DNA of 9,778 nucleotides from Pseudomonadota bacterium. Its GTDB lineage: Bacteria; Pseudomonadota; Gammaproteobacteria; Burkholderiales; Eutrophovitaceae. How positions within the stretch are numbered: the stretch's first letter is position 1; each line of letters starts with the position of its first letter. The position numbers were made by a program, and so were the translations under genes. Below the pieces are notes generated by a model. It had not been told where the DNA came from, searched no databases, and saw only the letters and a list, made by a program, of their open reading frames with translations. The stretch is taken from contig PAHB01000036.1 in NCBI GenBank assembly GCA_002704665.1, positions 1 to 9,778 on the forward strand, given 5' to 3'. Positions 1 through 7,211 of the stretch are shown here, piece after piece.

Positions 1-1284
1 AATATCACCTATTGCAAAAATGTGGGGAACATTTGTTCGCATTTGGTTATCCGTCAGAACAAATCCTCTTTTAGTTTCGACTCCTGCTGCTTTTGCATCA
101 ATCTTATCCCCATTGGGTGTTCTGCCAATAGATACCAGTACTTTATCAAAATTTTCAACAACTTTTGAATTCGAGTTCGATAAGGTCACCGCAAGCTTTT
201 TCTGTTTCGCTGCTATATTCTCCACCTTCGTTTTAAGCCTTACAGAGTTATAGCGTTTTTCAATAATATTTTGCAAAGGAGTGATTAAATCTCTATCAGC
301 TTCGGGTATTAATCCGTCTGTCAGCTCAGCAATAGTGACTTTTGAACCAAGACCATGGTAAACAGCTGCCATTTCTAGACCGATTATTCCACCTCCGACT
401 ACTAGCAGGTTTTTAGGTATATCATCCAGTTTTAGGGCCCCCGTCGAATCTATTACGCGGGGGTCTTCATACGGGATTCCAGAGAGTTTAGCGGACGATG
501 AGCCGGCCGCTATTATTGCATAATCAAAAGATACGGTTTTTTCCCCAAGTGGTGTTGTAACAGACAGGGTGTTTTCACTAGAAAACTTGCCGATTCCAGT
601 AAGTATATTGACATTCCTTTTTTTTGCTAATGTTTTTAAACCTTTGGTTAGATTGGCCACGACCTCATTCTTCCAGCTTTTTAGCTCTCCAATATCGATC
701 TTTGGGTCTTGAAAAATAATTCCATGAGCACGTATATCTTGCGCATCAGTAATAACTTTAGCCGCGTGTAATAAAGCTTTCGACGGAATACATCCGACGT
801 TGAGGCACACCCCTCCTAATTCTGTATAACGCTCAATTATTAAAACATTTTTCCCTAGATCTGCCGCTCTAAAAGCAGCGGTATAGCCACCCGGTCCTGA
901 ACCGAGTACTACGACCTCCGCATGAATGTCGCTAATAATAACCGTCTGACTATTTTCCGCTTTAACGTTTTTAGTTGATGAATCTGAGCTAGTTGTTTTT
1001 GGTGGTGTGCCGCCCGGCTGATCGGCCTCCATTGTATCCGATTCGGTTATTTCCATGTGCAATATTGCATCTCCCTTTGAAACTGAATCATCAGTTTTTA
1101 GCAAAATTTTAGTCACTCTACCGTTTTCGGGAGACGGGACCTCCATAGTTGCTTTGTCTGATTCTAGTACTATGAGGGAATCGTCCTTTGTTATCGTTTC
1201 TCCTGGTTGCACTAAGATTTCAATAACTGGTATTTTCTCAAAGTCCCCTATATCTGGAACATTAATGGTTATCTCTTTTTTCAT
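1..1284 (-). CDS. lpdA: Dihydrolipoyl dehydrogenase (E3) with N-terminal lipoyl domain, C-terminus cut by window edge
   Basis: FAD flavoenzyme that reoxidises dihydrolipoyl groups of 2-oxoacid dehydrogenase complexes, passing electrons to NAD+. The frame is open from the ATG at 1284 to the window edge, giving 428 codons. Residues 1-75 form a lipoyl domain with the attachment lysine K44 in ESDKATME. A Ser/Thr/Pro-rich linker spans about 85-110. The FAD dinucleotide motif GSGPGG is at 128-133, the redox disulfide C160/C165 sits in GGVCLNVGCIPS, and the NAD-binding motif GGGIIGLE is at 297-304. The sequence stops in AIGDI (424-428), the second FAD motif. The dimerisation domain with its catalytic His-Glu pair therefore lies outside the window; lipoyl-fused Lpds are usually near 590 residues. 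It begins 18 bases after proA with a GGA shortly before the start, so it is probably co-transcribed. No E1 or E2 gene lies upstream; which complex it serves cannot be seen. Confidence 0.96.
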   Translation of the reverse strand, partial: MKKEITINVPDIGDFEKIPVIEILVQPGETITKDDSLIVLESDKATMEVPSPENGRVTKILLKTDDSVSKGDAILHMEITESDTMEADQPGGTPPKTTSSDSSTKNVKAENSQTVIISDIHAEVVVLGSGPGGYTAAFRAADLGKNVLIIERYTELGGVCLNVGCIPSKALLHAAKVITDAQDIRAHGIIFQDPKIDIGELKSWKNEVVANLTKGLKTLAKKRNVNILTGIGKFSSENTLSVTTPLGEKTVSFDYAIIAAGSSSAKLSGIPYEDPRVIDSTGALKLDDIPKNLLVVGGGIIGLEMAAVYHGLGSKVTIAELTDGLIPEADRDLITPLQNIIEKRYNSVRLKTKVENIAAKQKKLAVTLSNSNSKVVENFDKVLVSIGRTPNGDKIDAKAAGVETKRGFVLTDNQMRTNVPHIFAIGDI

Positions 1285-1302
1285 TTTTCCAACAAGCCTC
1301 AA

Positions 1303-2559
1303 TTATTGGCGTACATGCCCATCTCCCAAAACTATCCACTTAAGAGATGTTAATCCCTCTAAACCTACTGGGCCACGGGCATGCAGTTTATCGGTCGATA
1401 TTCCAATCTCAGCGCCAAGGCCATACTCAAACCCGTCGGCGAACCGAGTTGAAGCATTTACCATAACTGAACTCGAGTCAACCTCTTTGAGAAAATTATC
1501 AGCGGTTTTTTTGTCCTCGGTTACTATTGAGTCAGTATGATGAGATCCAAATTTATTTATATGTTTTATTGCTTCTGATGCGCTGTCAACGATTTTTATC
1601 GATAAGATTGGGCCCAGATACTCTGTTACCCAGTCTTTTTCATTGGCCACAAAGCTCTCTGGTAGTATAGCCTTACCTTTTTTATCCACTCGAAGTTCGA
1701 CATTTTTTTCATGAAAAATTTTTGCAATTTTAGGAAGAAACTCATCAGCACAGTCTGTATGAACTAATAATGTTTCCATAGTATTACATGTCCCAAATCG
1801 CTGAGTCTTTGAGTTATCAACTATTTTTAACGCTTTTTTTTGATCAGCGGATATATCAACATAGACGTGACAAATTCCGTCTAGATGTTTAAGCACTGGT
1901 ATCTGTGATTCCTTTGATACTCTGTGAATTAATTGTTTGCCTCCCCGCGGAATTATTAAATCAAGGTAGTGATCCATCCTGAGCAAGCTCCCAACGGCAT
2001 CTCTATGACTAGTTGCAATTAGTTGAACCGCATTGTCCGGAAAACTAGCTTTTCTTAAACCATCCGAGATACATTGTCCGATCGCTTGGTTAGAATAAAA
2101 TGACTCCGATCCCCCTCTTAGAATTACCACGTTACCTGATTTGATACACAAACCGGCGGCATCAGCCGTTACGTTGGGACGAGACTCATATATAATTCCT
2201 ATTACACCTATTGGAACCCTCATGTGCCCTATCCTTATACCGGATGGCCTAAGTTTAGGAGGCTCAACAATTCCAATTGGATCAGGAAGTTTGGTGATTT
2301 CTGTTAGACCACTCGCCATTGAAACTATTAATTTTTCCGTCAGGGTTAATCGATCCAGAAGTGCCGAATCCAGTTGATTTTGTTTTGCCTTTGACAAATC
2401 TTCCTTGTTTGCTGCGAGTATTTTTTGGCTTTGGTTTTGAATAACCTCTGCAACTGATCTTATCGCACCGTTTCTTTCCTCGGCCGAGGTATTTGCCACT
2501 AAAGAGTTTGCCGCTTTAGCTTGATGACCTAACTTATTAATGTAAGTAGATATATCCAT
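1303..2559 (-). CDS. proA: Gamma-glutamyl phosphate reductase (glutamate-5-semialdehyde dehydrogenase)
   Basis: Second step of proline synthesis: NADPH-dependent reduction of gamma-glutamyl phosphate to glutamate-5-semialdehyde in the cytoplasm. At 418 residues it is full length for ProA. Recognisable family stretches in order are YESRPNV (124-130), LRGGSES (147-153), IPRGG (203-207), HLDGICHVYVD (225-235), the catalytic cysteine C258 in QRFGTCNTMET, HTDSIVTED (341-349), NASTRFADG (368-376) and the C-terminal GLGAEIGIST with HARGPVGLEGL. It starts 14 bases after the holA stop and ends 18 bases before lpdA. No good Shine-Dalgarno precedes the ATG, which suggests translation coupled to holA. 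ProB (glutamate kinase) is not in the window. The holA-proA adjacency is a known betaproteobacterial arrangement (recalled, not searched). Confidence 0.97.
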   Translation of the reverse strand: MDISTYINKLGHQAKAANSLVANTSAEERNGAIRSVAEVIQNQSQKILAANKEDLSKAKQNQLDSALLDRLTLTEKLIVSMASGLTEITKLPDPIGIVEPPKLRPSGIRIGHMRVPIGVIGIIYESRPNVTADAAGLCIKSGNVVILRGGSESFYSNQAIGQCISDGLRKASFPDNAVQLIATSHRDAVGSLLRMDHYLDLIIPRGGKQLIHRVSKESQIPVLKHLDGICHVYVDISADQKKALKIVDNSKTQRFGTCNTMETLLVHTDCADEFLPKIAKIFHEKNVELRVDKKGKAILPESFVANEKDWVTEYLGPILSIKIVDSASEAIKHINKFGSHHTDSIVTEDKKTADNFLKEVDSSSVMVNASTRFADGFEYGLGAEIGISTDKLHARGPVGLEGLTSLKWIVLGDGHVRQ

Positions 2560-2573
2560 TTTTTGTGACTGTA

Positions 2574-3608
2574 TTATGCTGAGGATGGCAGGGTTTTTCT
2601 ATCGATGATTCCTATTATAAACAACCCCAGATTAGTTATTGAGCACCACGGATCTTCTTTGATTAATCCCTTTATCGTTAAATCAGTTTGATGTCCCTTG
2701 TTCATGATTTTAATTATTTCTGGTTTGTTTGTCAGGAAAACTATCCTGGGTAGTAGTTTTTTTCTCACACCCCAGACTCTTGAGTCTGCGATAGCCTTTG
2801 CTGCCGAGGATCCTTCCTCTATTTTTATTTTTATTAATAACAGCACTCTAATCTCTTGCATGATTGCCCATAGTATTAGGGATGGGGCCTGCCCTTCGAT
2901 ATGGAGCGTGTTGACGATTTTGACGAAACGCTCCCTATCCCGATCAAGAATGGCGTGCCCTATATCGGAAATGTCGTATCGGGAAACATTTTTCAGTGAT
3001 TTTACAACGTCGTCAAATTCGAGAGTTCCTTGAGGGAGTAAAAGGCCAATTTTTTTTATTTCTTGAGAAGCAGCCATTAAATTGCCTTCAACACGATCAA
3101 CAATTAACTGGATAATTTCTTTACTAGCTATTTGTTTTTGCTTAGCCAATTTTTCCGTAATCCATTCGGGCAGCATGAACCTATCAATTGGCTTAGATTC
3201 TACCATAAGTCCTTTTTTCTCAATCGCTTTGTACCAGGGTGATGCTAGTATTTTGCGGTCAAAAGTTGAAAGGGTAATTAATATAAAAACATTCGATAAA
3301 TCGAGGCTCGTTAATTTTTCTAATGCCGTAGAGCCAAACTTGGTAAGTTTATTATTTTGTAGTCTTATTTCAATAAGTTTTTTGCTTTCAAAAAGAGAAA
3401 GGTTTAAAACCTGAGATTCTAACTCTGTCCAGTCAAAATTCTGGTCAACAAATAAAATAACCCGATTGTTATAACCATGTTTTTTGACATAGTTTCTAAT
3501 TTTTTGATTGATTTCGAGATTAATAAGCAGTTCGTATCCATAGGTTACACAAATTTTGGGAATATTATTACTAAAATAATTTGATATTTGGTTACTTTTG
3601 ATTCGCAT
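2574..3608 (-). CDS. holA: DNA polymerase III subunit delta
   Basis: Clamp-loader subunit that opens the beta sliding clamp during replication. The protein is 344 residues, the usual size. The N-terminal region resembles the degenerate AAA+ fold of delta, with CVTYGYELLINLE at about 20-32 where other HolA proteins carry a YGDEPLL-like stretch. LSLFES (70-75) matches the hydrophobic wedge (Leu-Phe, here L72/F73) by which E. coli delta contacts the beta clamp. The middle has IQLIVDRVEGNLMAASQEI, typical of the delta lid region that binds other clamp-loader subunits. It is more divergent and richer in Lys, Ile and Asn than neighbouring proteins, as HolA usually is. It begins 19 bases after ptsI. 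The lptE and leuS genes that often precede holA are absent; a PTS cluster takes their place. The call rests on family resemblance plus the proA neighbour. Confidence 0.9.
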   Translation of the reverse strand: MRIKSNQISNYFSNNIPKICVTYGYELLINLEINQKIRNYVKKHGYNNRVILFVDQNFDWTELESQVLNLSLFESKKLIEIRLQNNKLTKFGSTALEKLTSLDLSNVFILITLSTFDRKILASPWYKAIEKKGLMVESKPIDRFMLPEWITEKLAKQKQIASKEIIQLIVDRVEGNLMAASQEIKKIGLLLPQGTLEFDDVVKSLKNVSRYDISDIGHAILDRDRERFVKIVNTLHIEGQAPSLILWAIMQEIRVLLLIKIKIEEGSSAAKAIADSRVWGVRKKLLPRIVFLTNKPEIIKIMNKGHQTDLTIKGLIKEDPWCSITNLGLFIIGIIDRKTLPSSA

Positions 3609-3627
3609 GCGTATTTAAATTAAGTGG

Positions 3628-5370
3628 TTATGTCATGTTTCTATCATCAGTGAGTAAGGTGATAATTTTTTGACGTTCATCTGTACTAATGTCTGGTGCC
3701 ATTAATTTTTTAATCTTGGGTTCTATTTCTGATATATTTGTATGAATTACGATATTTTTAACTCGTAGCAAATTGCCCGGGTGCATGGAAAGATTTTTCA
3801 ATCCCAACCCTAGAAGTATTTTTGTCAGTCGTATATCACCTGCCATCTCTCCGCACAGTCCTACTGGCTTTGTGTAGAAGTTTGCCTTTAATATTATCCT
3901 GTTTAGTAGCTCTAGCACAGCGGGATGCAAAGGATCGTAAAGGTGTGAAACGGAGTCGTCTGTTCGGTCAACCGCAAGAGTATATTGAATCAGATCGTTT
4001 GTACCTACAGAGAAAAAATCAAATTGTTTTGCAAATTCATCAAATGCTATTGCTGCTGCGGGAACTTCTATCATTGCGCCAATTTTTATGTCTTCATCGA
4101 AAGCAGTGCCTTCTTCCCTCAGGCTTAATTTGGCAAGATTAATAGCACTCAAGGTTTGGTTAATTTCCCCCTTATTCATTAACATCGGGATCAAAATTTT
4201 TATATTACCGTACATAGAAGCTCTCAGGATGGCCCTAATCTGGTCTCGGAACATCTCCGGCTCAGCGAGGCAAAGCCTGATGGCTCGAAGCCCTAGAGCA
4301 GGATTGGGAGCTACCGGCCTACTCAACTGCTCTGTATGTTTATCGGCTCCTAAGTCGAAGGTTCTAATAATTATTGGATGGCCGTTCAAATCAATAGCTG
4401 CATTTTTGTAGGTTAGAAATTGTTCTTCTTCCGTAGGAAGATCGCCTCTACCAAGATATAAAAACTCTGTTCGAAATAATCCAATTCCTTCTGCTCCATT
4501 CTCTTTGGCTTGAAGAGTGTCACTCGGCATTTCTATATTAGCTAAAAGATCGATTTTTTTACCATCTTTGGTAATACAGGGCTCATTTTTTATTTTTTTT
4601 AATACTTTTTGTTTTTTTTCAATATCGTTCTTTTTTTGACGATACTCCCTTAAAATCTTTTTACCGGGAGATGCCATTACTATACCGTTGGTTCCGTCAA
4701 TGATGAGTTGCTCTCCCTCTTTTATTAGTCGGCGAGCATCATGAAGGGCTACAACAGAGGGTACATTTAGGCTCCTTGCAATGATAGCTGTATGGGATGT
4801 GGTACCACCAACGTCAGTAATGAAGCCGGCAAAATCTTTCTCCCTGAATTGTATGACTTCGGTTGGTGATATATCGTGAGCTACCACTATTATATTTTTG
4901 TGGGAATGTGAATTCGGAACTTTATTTCCCGCTCCTTCAAGAATTTTGAAAATCCTCTCTGCGACTTGAATGATATCTTTTTGGCGTTCCCGTAAATATA
5001 AATCTTTAATTACTAGAAATTTTTCTAAGAGTTTTTCAAGTTGAATTTTTAGGGCCCATTCTGCATTGCATAAAAGTTCTTCTATTTTTTTCTTTGGAGC
5101 ATCCGTTAAAATTGGATCGTCAAGGATCATCTGGTGGAGTTTGATAAACTCTTGGAATTCAGATGGCGAGCCAATAGGAATTTCTGTTTGTAAGTCGGAT
5201 AACTCTCGTCGAGCTTTTTCGACTGCCGTTTCAAATCGCTGCCTTTCGTATTCCACAGCATCTGTGCTAATTTCATATTGAACGACTTCGGAGTAAGCGT
5301 GTGATAGTAGATGGGCGTTACCAATAGCAATGCCGTTGGAAATTCCTATCCCATGCAGATTGAAACTCAT
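3628..5370 (-). CDS. ptsI: Phosphoenolpyruvate-protein phosphotransferase (PTS enzyme I)
   Basis: Cytoplasmic enzyme that autophosphorylates from phosphoenolpyruvate and passes the phosphate to HPr. It is complete at 580 residues (E. coli EI has about 575). The phospho-accepting histidine is H193 in GGTTSHTAIIARS. The TIM-barrel PEP-binding half shows GLFRTEFLY (297-305), RTFDLGADK (336-344), NPALGLRAIR (356-365), MIEVPAA (433-439), FSVGTNDLIQYT (453-464) and the catalytic C506 in GLCGEMAG. There is no N-terminal GAF domain, so it is ptsI-type rather than the longer PtsP. It follows ptsH by 24 bases and precedes holA by 19. No EIIB or EIIC gene is nearby, so the relay probably serves regulation rather than sugar import (inference). 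Confidence 0.97.
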   Translation of the reverse strand: MSFNLHGIGISNGIAIGNAHLLSHAYSEVVQYEISTDAVEYERQRFETAVEKARRELSDLQTEIPIGSPSEFQEFIKLHQMILDDPILTDAPKKKIEELLCNAEWALKIQLEKLLEKFLVIKDLYLRERQKDIIQVAERIFKILEGAGNKVPNSHSHKNIIVVAHDISPTEVIQFREKDFAGFITDVGGTTSHTAIIARSLNVPSVVALHDARRLIKEGEQLIIDGTNGIVMASPGKKILREYRQKKNDIEKKQKVLKKIKNEPCITKDGKKIDLLANIEMPSDTLQAKENGAEGIGLFRTEFLYLGRGDLPTEEEQFLTYKNAAIDLNGHPIIIRTFDLGADKHTEQLSRPVAPNPALGLRAIRLCLAEPEMFRDQIRAILRASMYGNIKILIPMLMNKGEINQTLSAINLAKLSLREEGTAFDEDIKIGAMIEVPAAAIAFDEFAKQFDFFSVGTNDLIQYTLAVDRTDDSVSHLYDPLHPAVLELLNRIILKANFYTKPVGLCGEMAGDIRLTKILLGLGLKNLSMHPGNLLRVKNIVIHTNISEIEPKIKKLMAPDISTDERQKIITLLTDDRNMT

Positions 5371-5394
5371 GTTGCATGCTCTTTCTTCATTTCC

Positions 5395-5664
5395 TTAATG
5401 ACTTTCATCGAATTTATTTTTGATGAGATTAACAATCGATGTTATCGCTACGTCTTCATCTGGACCACTTGCTTCTAAGGTTACATTTTCACCCTTTGCA
5501 GCGGCTAGCATCATCACTCCCATTATACTTTTTGCATTTACTTTTTTATCGGACTTGCTTATCCATATTTCACTTTCAAAAGAAGCTGCTAGTTGTGTGA
5601 GTTTTGCAGATGCGCGCGCATGGAGTCCTAATTTATTTATAATTTCTGTCTCATTTGTTTTCAT
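5395..5664 (-). CDS. ptsH: Phosphocarrier protein HPr
   Basis: Small cytoplasmic phosphocarrier between enzyme I and EIIA proteins. It has 89 residues, the expected size. The active-site segment is NKLGLHARASAKL, with phosphorylatable H15 and its partner R17. The second signature, KVNAKSIMGVMML, carries S46, the residue phosphorylated by HPr kinase (HprK) in organisms that have it. That suggests dual control here, although hprK is not in the window. It overlaps the 3' end of the EIIA-Man gene by 14 bases and is followed by ptsI after 24 bases, so the three PTS genes are tightly coupled. An AGGGA lies about 13 bases before the ATG, a somewhat long spacing for a ribosome site. Confidence 0.96.
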   Translation of the reverse strand: MKTNETEIINKLGLHARASAKLTQLAASFESEIWISKSDKKVNAKSIMGVMMLAAAKGENVTLEASGPDEDVAITSIVNLIKNKFDESH

Positions 5665-6064
5665 TTGATTTGCTAAATCCCTGTTGTATTTTTAACACTC
5701 CATCTTTTCCGCCTTGCTCTGCTTTTTTTAGAAGGTCCGATAGCTCGCTTTTCTGATAGGTTATAGCACGCAGTAGCATAGGTAAATTCAAACCGCTGAT
5801 TGATTCTATTTTGTTTGGAGTGATTAACCGCCTTACGATATTAAATGGTGTGGCTCCTATGATATCTGTGAGGATTATCACTCCCTCTCCATTCTCTATT
5901 TGTTCGATGGCGATCAAAGCTTTTTCAACTACAAAATCAATTTCCATAGAATGTTCAACGTTTAACGTTGCTATTGATCGAGTTTTTTCGCCAAGGATAT
6001 TATTGGCTATGTCTAAAAGAGTCTCCCCTAAATTGTCGTGAGTTATCAGTAAGATTCCGACCAT
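5651..6064 (-). CDS. PTS EIIA component, mannose family (ManX-like), single domain
   Basis: Cytoplasmic protein expected to accept phosphate from HPr on a histidine. I place the start at the ATG ending at 6064, giving 137 residues that open MVGILLITHDNLGETLLD. This puts the active histidine at H9, close to position 10 in E. coli ManX. An upstream ATG at 6097 is in frame but would add 11 residues atypical of the family and overlap gshB by 32 bases. The chosen start lies one base after the gshB TAA, a stop-start arrangement typical of coupled translation. Further family features are the GEGVIILTDIIGATPFNIV stretch (about 60-77) and SGLNLPMLLRAI (about 90-101). No EIIB, EIIC or EIID partner is visible, so it may act as a regulatory acceptor. 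Family assignment is firm; role is inferred. Confidence 0.92.
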   Translation of the reverse strand: MVGILLITHDNLGETLLDIANNILGEKTRSIATLNVEHSMEIDFVVEKALIAIEQIENGEGVIILTDIIGATPFNIVRRLITPNKIESISGLNLPMLLRAITYQKSELSDLLKKAEQGGKDGVLKIQQGFSKSNENK

Positions 6065-6065
6065 C

Positions 6066-7031
6066 TTATGTGGCTCGATATTTACCAGGATTAGCATGAT
6101 TTCTTTCGAGCTCCGTTATTACTACATCAGCAACGTTGCATTCAGTTTGTTCTGCAATTTCTCGCATACAGGTTGGGCAAGTAACATTGATTTCAGTAAG
6201 GCGGCTTCCGATAATATCCAAGCCAACTAGAAATAATCCATTTTTTGAGGCCTCTGCGCCGACGGCGGACGCTATTTTCAGTTCTTCCGCTGATAGAGCC
6301 ATTGCGATGCCTTTCCCACCTGCCGCAAGGTTGCCTCTTACTTCACCTTTTCGTGGTATTCGGGCAAGTGCAAAGGGAATCGGCTCTCCATCAATTAAAA
6401 GAACTCTTTTGTCCCCAAACTGAATTTCTGGGAGAAATTTTTGTACCATGATAGTCCGAGTTTCGTGTTGTGTAATGGTTTCAACAATCACGTTAGTGTT
6501 AGGGTCCGATGGTGTAATCTTAAATATTGAAGTACCGCCCATGCCATCAAGAGGTTTTAATATTACCTCTCCGTGTAAACCAATGAATCTTCGTATATCA
6601 TCGGCGTTGCTGGTTACAGTGGTCGGTGGTATGAGTTCAGGAAATTTTAGTATTGAAAGTTTTTCGTTATTATTTCTTATTGCACTGGGTTTATTGAGAA
6701 TTTTAGCACCCTGTATTTCGGCTAGTTCCAACAAATAGGTTAAGTAGAAGTATTCGGTGTTGACCGGGGGATCTTTCCGCAGCATTACGATGTCGAATTC
6801 TTTCAATAGTCTTGTTTCTGAGGCTTCAATTTTGTACCAGCGTTTATCATCTCGTAGCAATGTTATTTGATGGCAGAGGGCCTTAACATTGAAGTTGTCA
6901 TAAGAAATATCGGAGGCATGAATCGCTGTAATTATGTGTCCTTTATTCTGGCTTGCTTCCATCATCGCGAAAGACGAGTCTTTTGCGATATTTAAAGTAT
7001 CGATAGGATCAATAATAAAAGCTATATTCAT
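6066..7031 (-). CDS. gshB: Glutathione synthetase
   Basis: ATP-grasp ligase that joins gamma-glutamylcysteine and glycine to make glutathione in the cytoplasm. At 321 residues it is full length for the bacterial GshB family. Markers in order are the start MNIAFIIDPIDTLNIAKDSS, RKDPP (85-89) followed by NTEYFYLTYLLE, NKPSAIRN (113-120), the ATP-grasp loop KPLDGMGG (159-166), GDKRVLLIDGEP (207-217), RGNLAAGG (232-239) and EINVTCPTCMREI (280-292). That last motif is usually VTSPTC, so C285 replaces the common Ser. It is the first gene of a long minus-strand unit, with a probable promoter 42-70 bases before the ATG, and no clear Shine-Dalgarno. The gshA gene that commonly precedes it in betaproteobacteria is absent; amt sits there instead. 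Confidence 0.96.
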   Translation of the reverse strand: MNIAFIIDPIDTLNIAKDSSFAMMEASQNKGHIITAIHASDISYDNFNVKALCHQITLLRDDKRWYKIEASETRLLKEFDIVMLRKDPPVNTEYFYLTYLLELAEIQGAKILNKPSAIRNNNEKLSILKFPELIPPTTVTSNADDIRRFIGLHGEVILKPLDGMGGTSIFKITPSDPNTNVIVETITQHETRTIMVQKFLPEIQFGDKRVLLIDGEPIPFALARIPRKGEVRGNLAAGGKGIAMALSAEELKIASAVGAEASKNGLFLVGLDIIGSRLTEINVTCPTCMREIAEQTECNVADVVITELERNHANPGKYRAT

Positions 7032-7072
7032 AAAGTTATGGTTTCACGCCTCAAAGCTATTAAGCTGGTTTT

Positions 7073-7101
7073 GCTATACTTAGCGTAACAAAGTATATCA
7101 A
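7073..7101 (-). promoter_or_regulatory. Probable sigma-70 promoter of the gshB-PTS-holA-proA-lpdA unit
   Basis: On the minus strand a TTGATA box (7101-7096, five of six to consensus) is followed after exactly 17 bases by TATAGC (7078-7073, four of six). Transcription would start near 7066, giving a leader of about 35 bases before the gshB ATG. It lies just past the amt terminator, where a new promoter is expected. A weaker alternative pairs TTACTC with TATACT at 18-base spacing a little upstream. Confidence 0.5.
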
Positions 7102-7146
7102 AAGGTAGCTTGGTTGAGTAAGAGCTGCTGGCTGTAAACCCATGAC

Positions 7147-7180
7147 AAAAAAAAGGGCGCCGTTACCGGCGCCCGAAAAA
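7147..7180 (-). terminator. Intrinsic terminator after amt
   Basis: A perfect 8-bp GC-rich stem (7155-7162 with 7167-7174, GGGCGCCG/CGGCGCCC) closes a four-base TTAC loop. On the minus strand it is followed by eight consecutive T (7154-7147) and preceded by a run of T (7180-7176). The orientation and position, 28 bases past the amt stop, mark it as the end of the glnK-amt transcript. There is no T run on the plus-strand side, so it works for the minus strand only. Confidence 0.93.
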
Positions 7181-7211
7181 GTAATTACCCAGAGGAGTAA
7201 ACGGTAATTAC
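7181..7211 (-). repeat. Inverted repeat (hairpin) spanning the amt stop codon
   Basis: GTAATTACC (7181-7189) and GGTAATTAC (7203-7211) are perfect 9-base inverted repeats around a 13-base loop. One arm contains the amt stop codon (7208-7210). In the amt mRNA the loop reads GUUUACUCCUCUG and so exposes a CUCCUC stretch. The arm GTAATTAC is itself a palindrome, so a protein-binding or chance explanation is also possible. The hairpin directly abuts the intrinsic terminator. Confidence 0.6.

Noticed and set aside
1055..1540. Plus-strand open frame across the lpdA/proA junction
   Set aside because: It lies opposite two well-supported genes and its translation shows no family features; it is an antisense shadow.
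6065..6097. Longer start for the EIIA-Man gene at 6097
   Set aside because: It would overlap gshB by 32 bases. The family N-terminus, with the active histidine near residue 10, fits the start at 6064.
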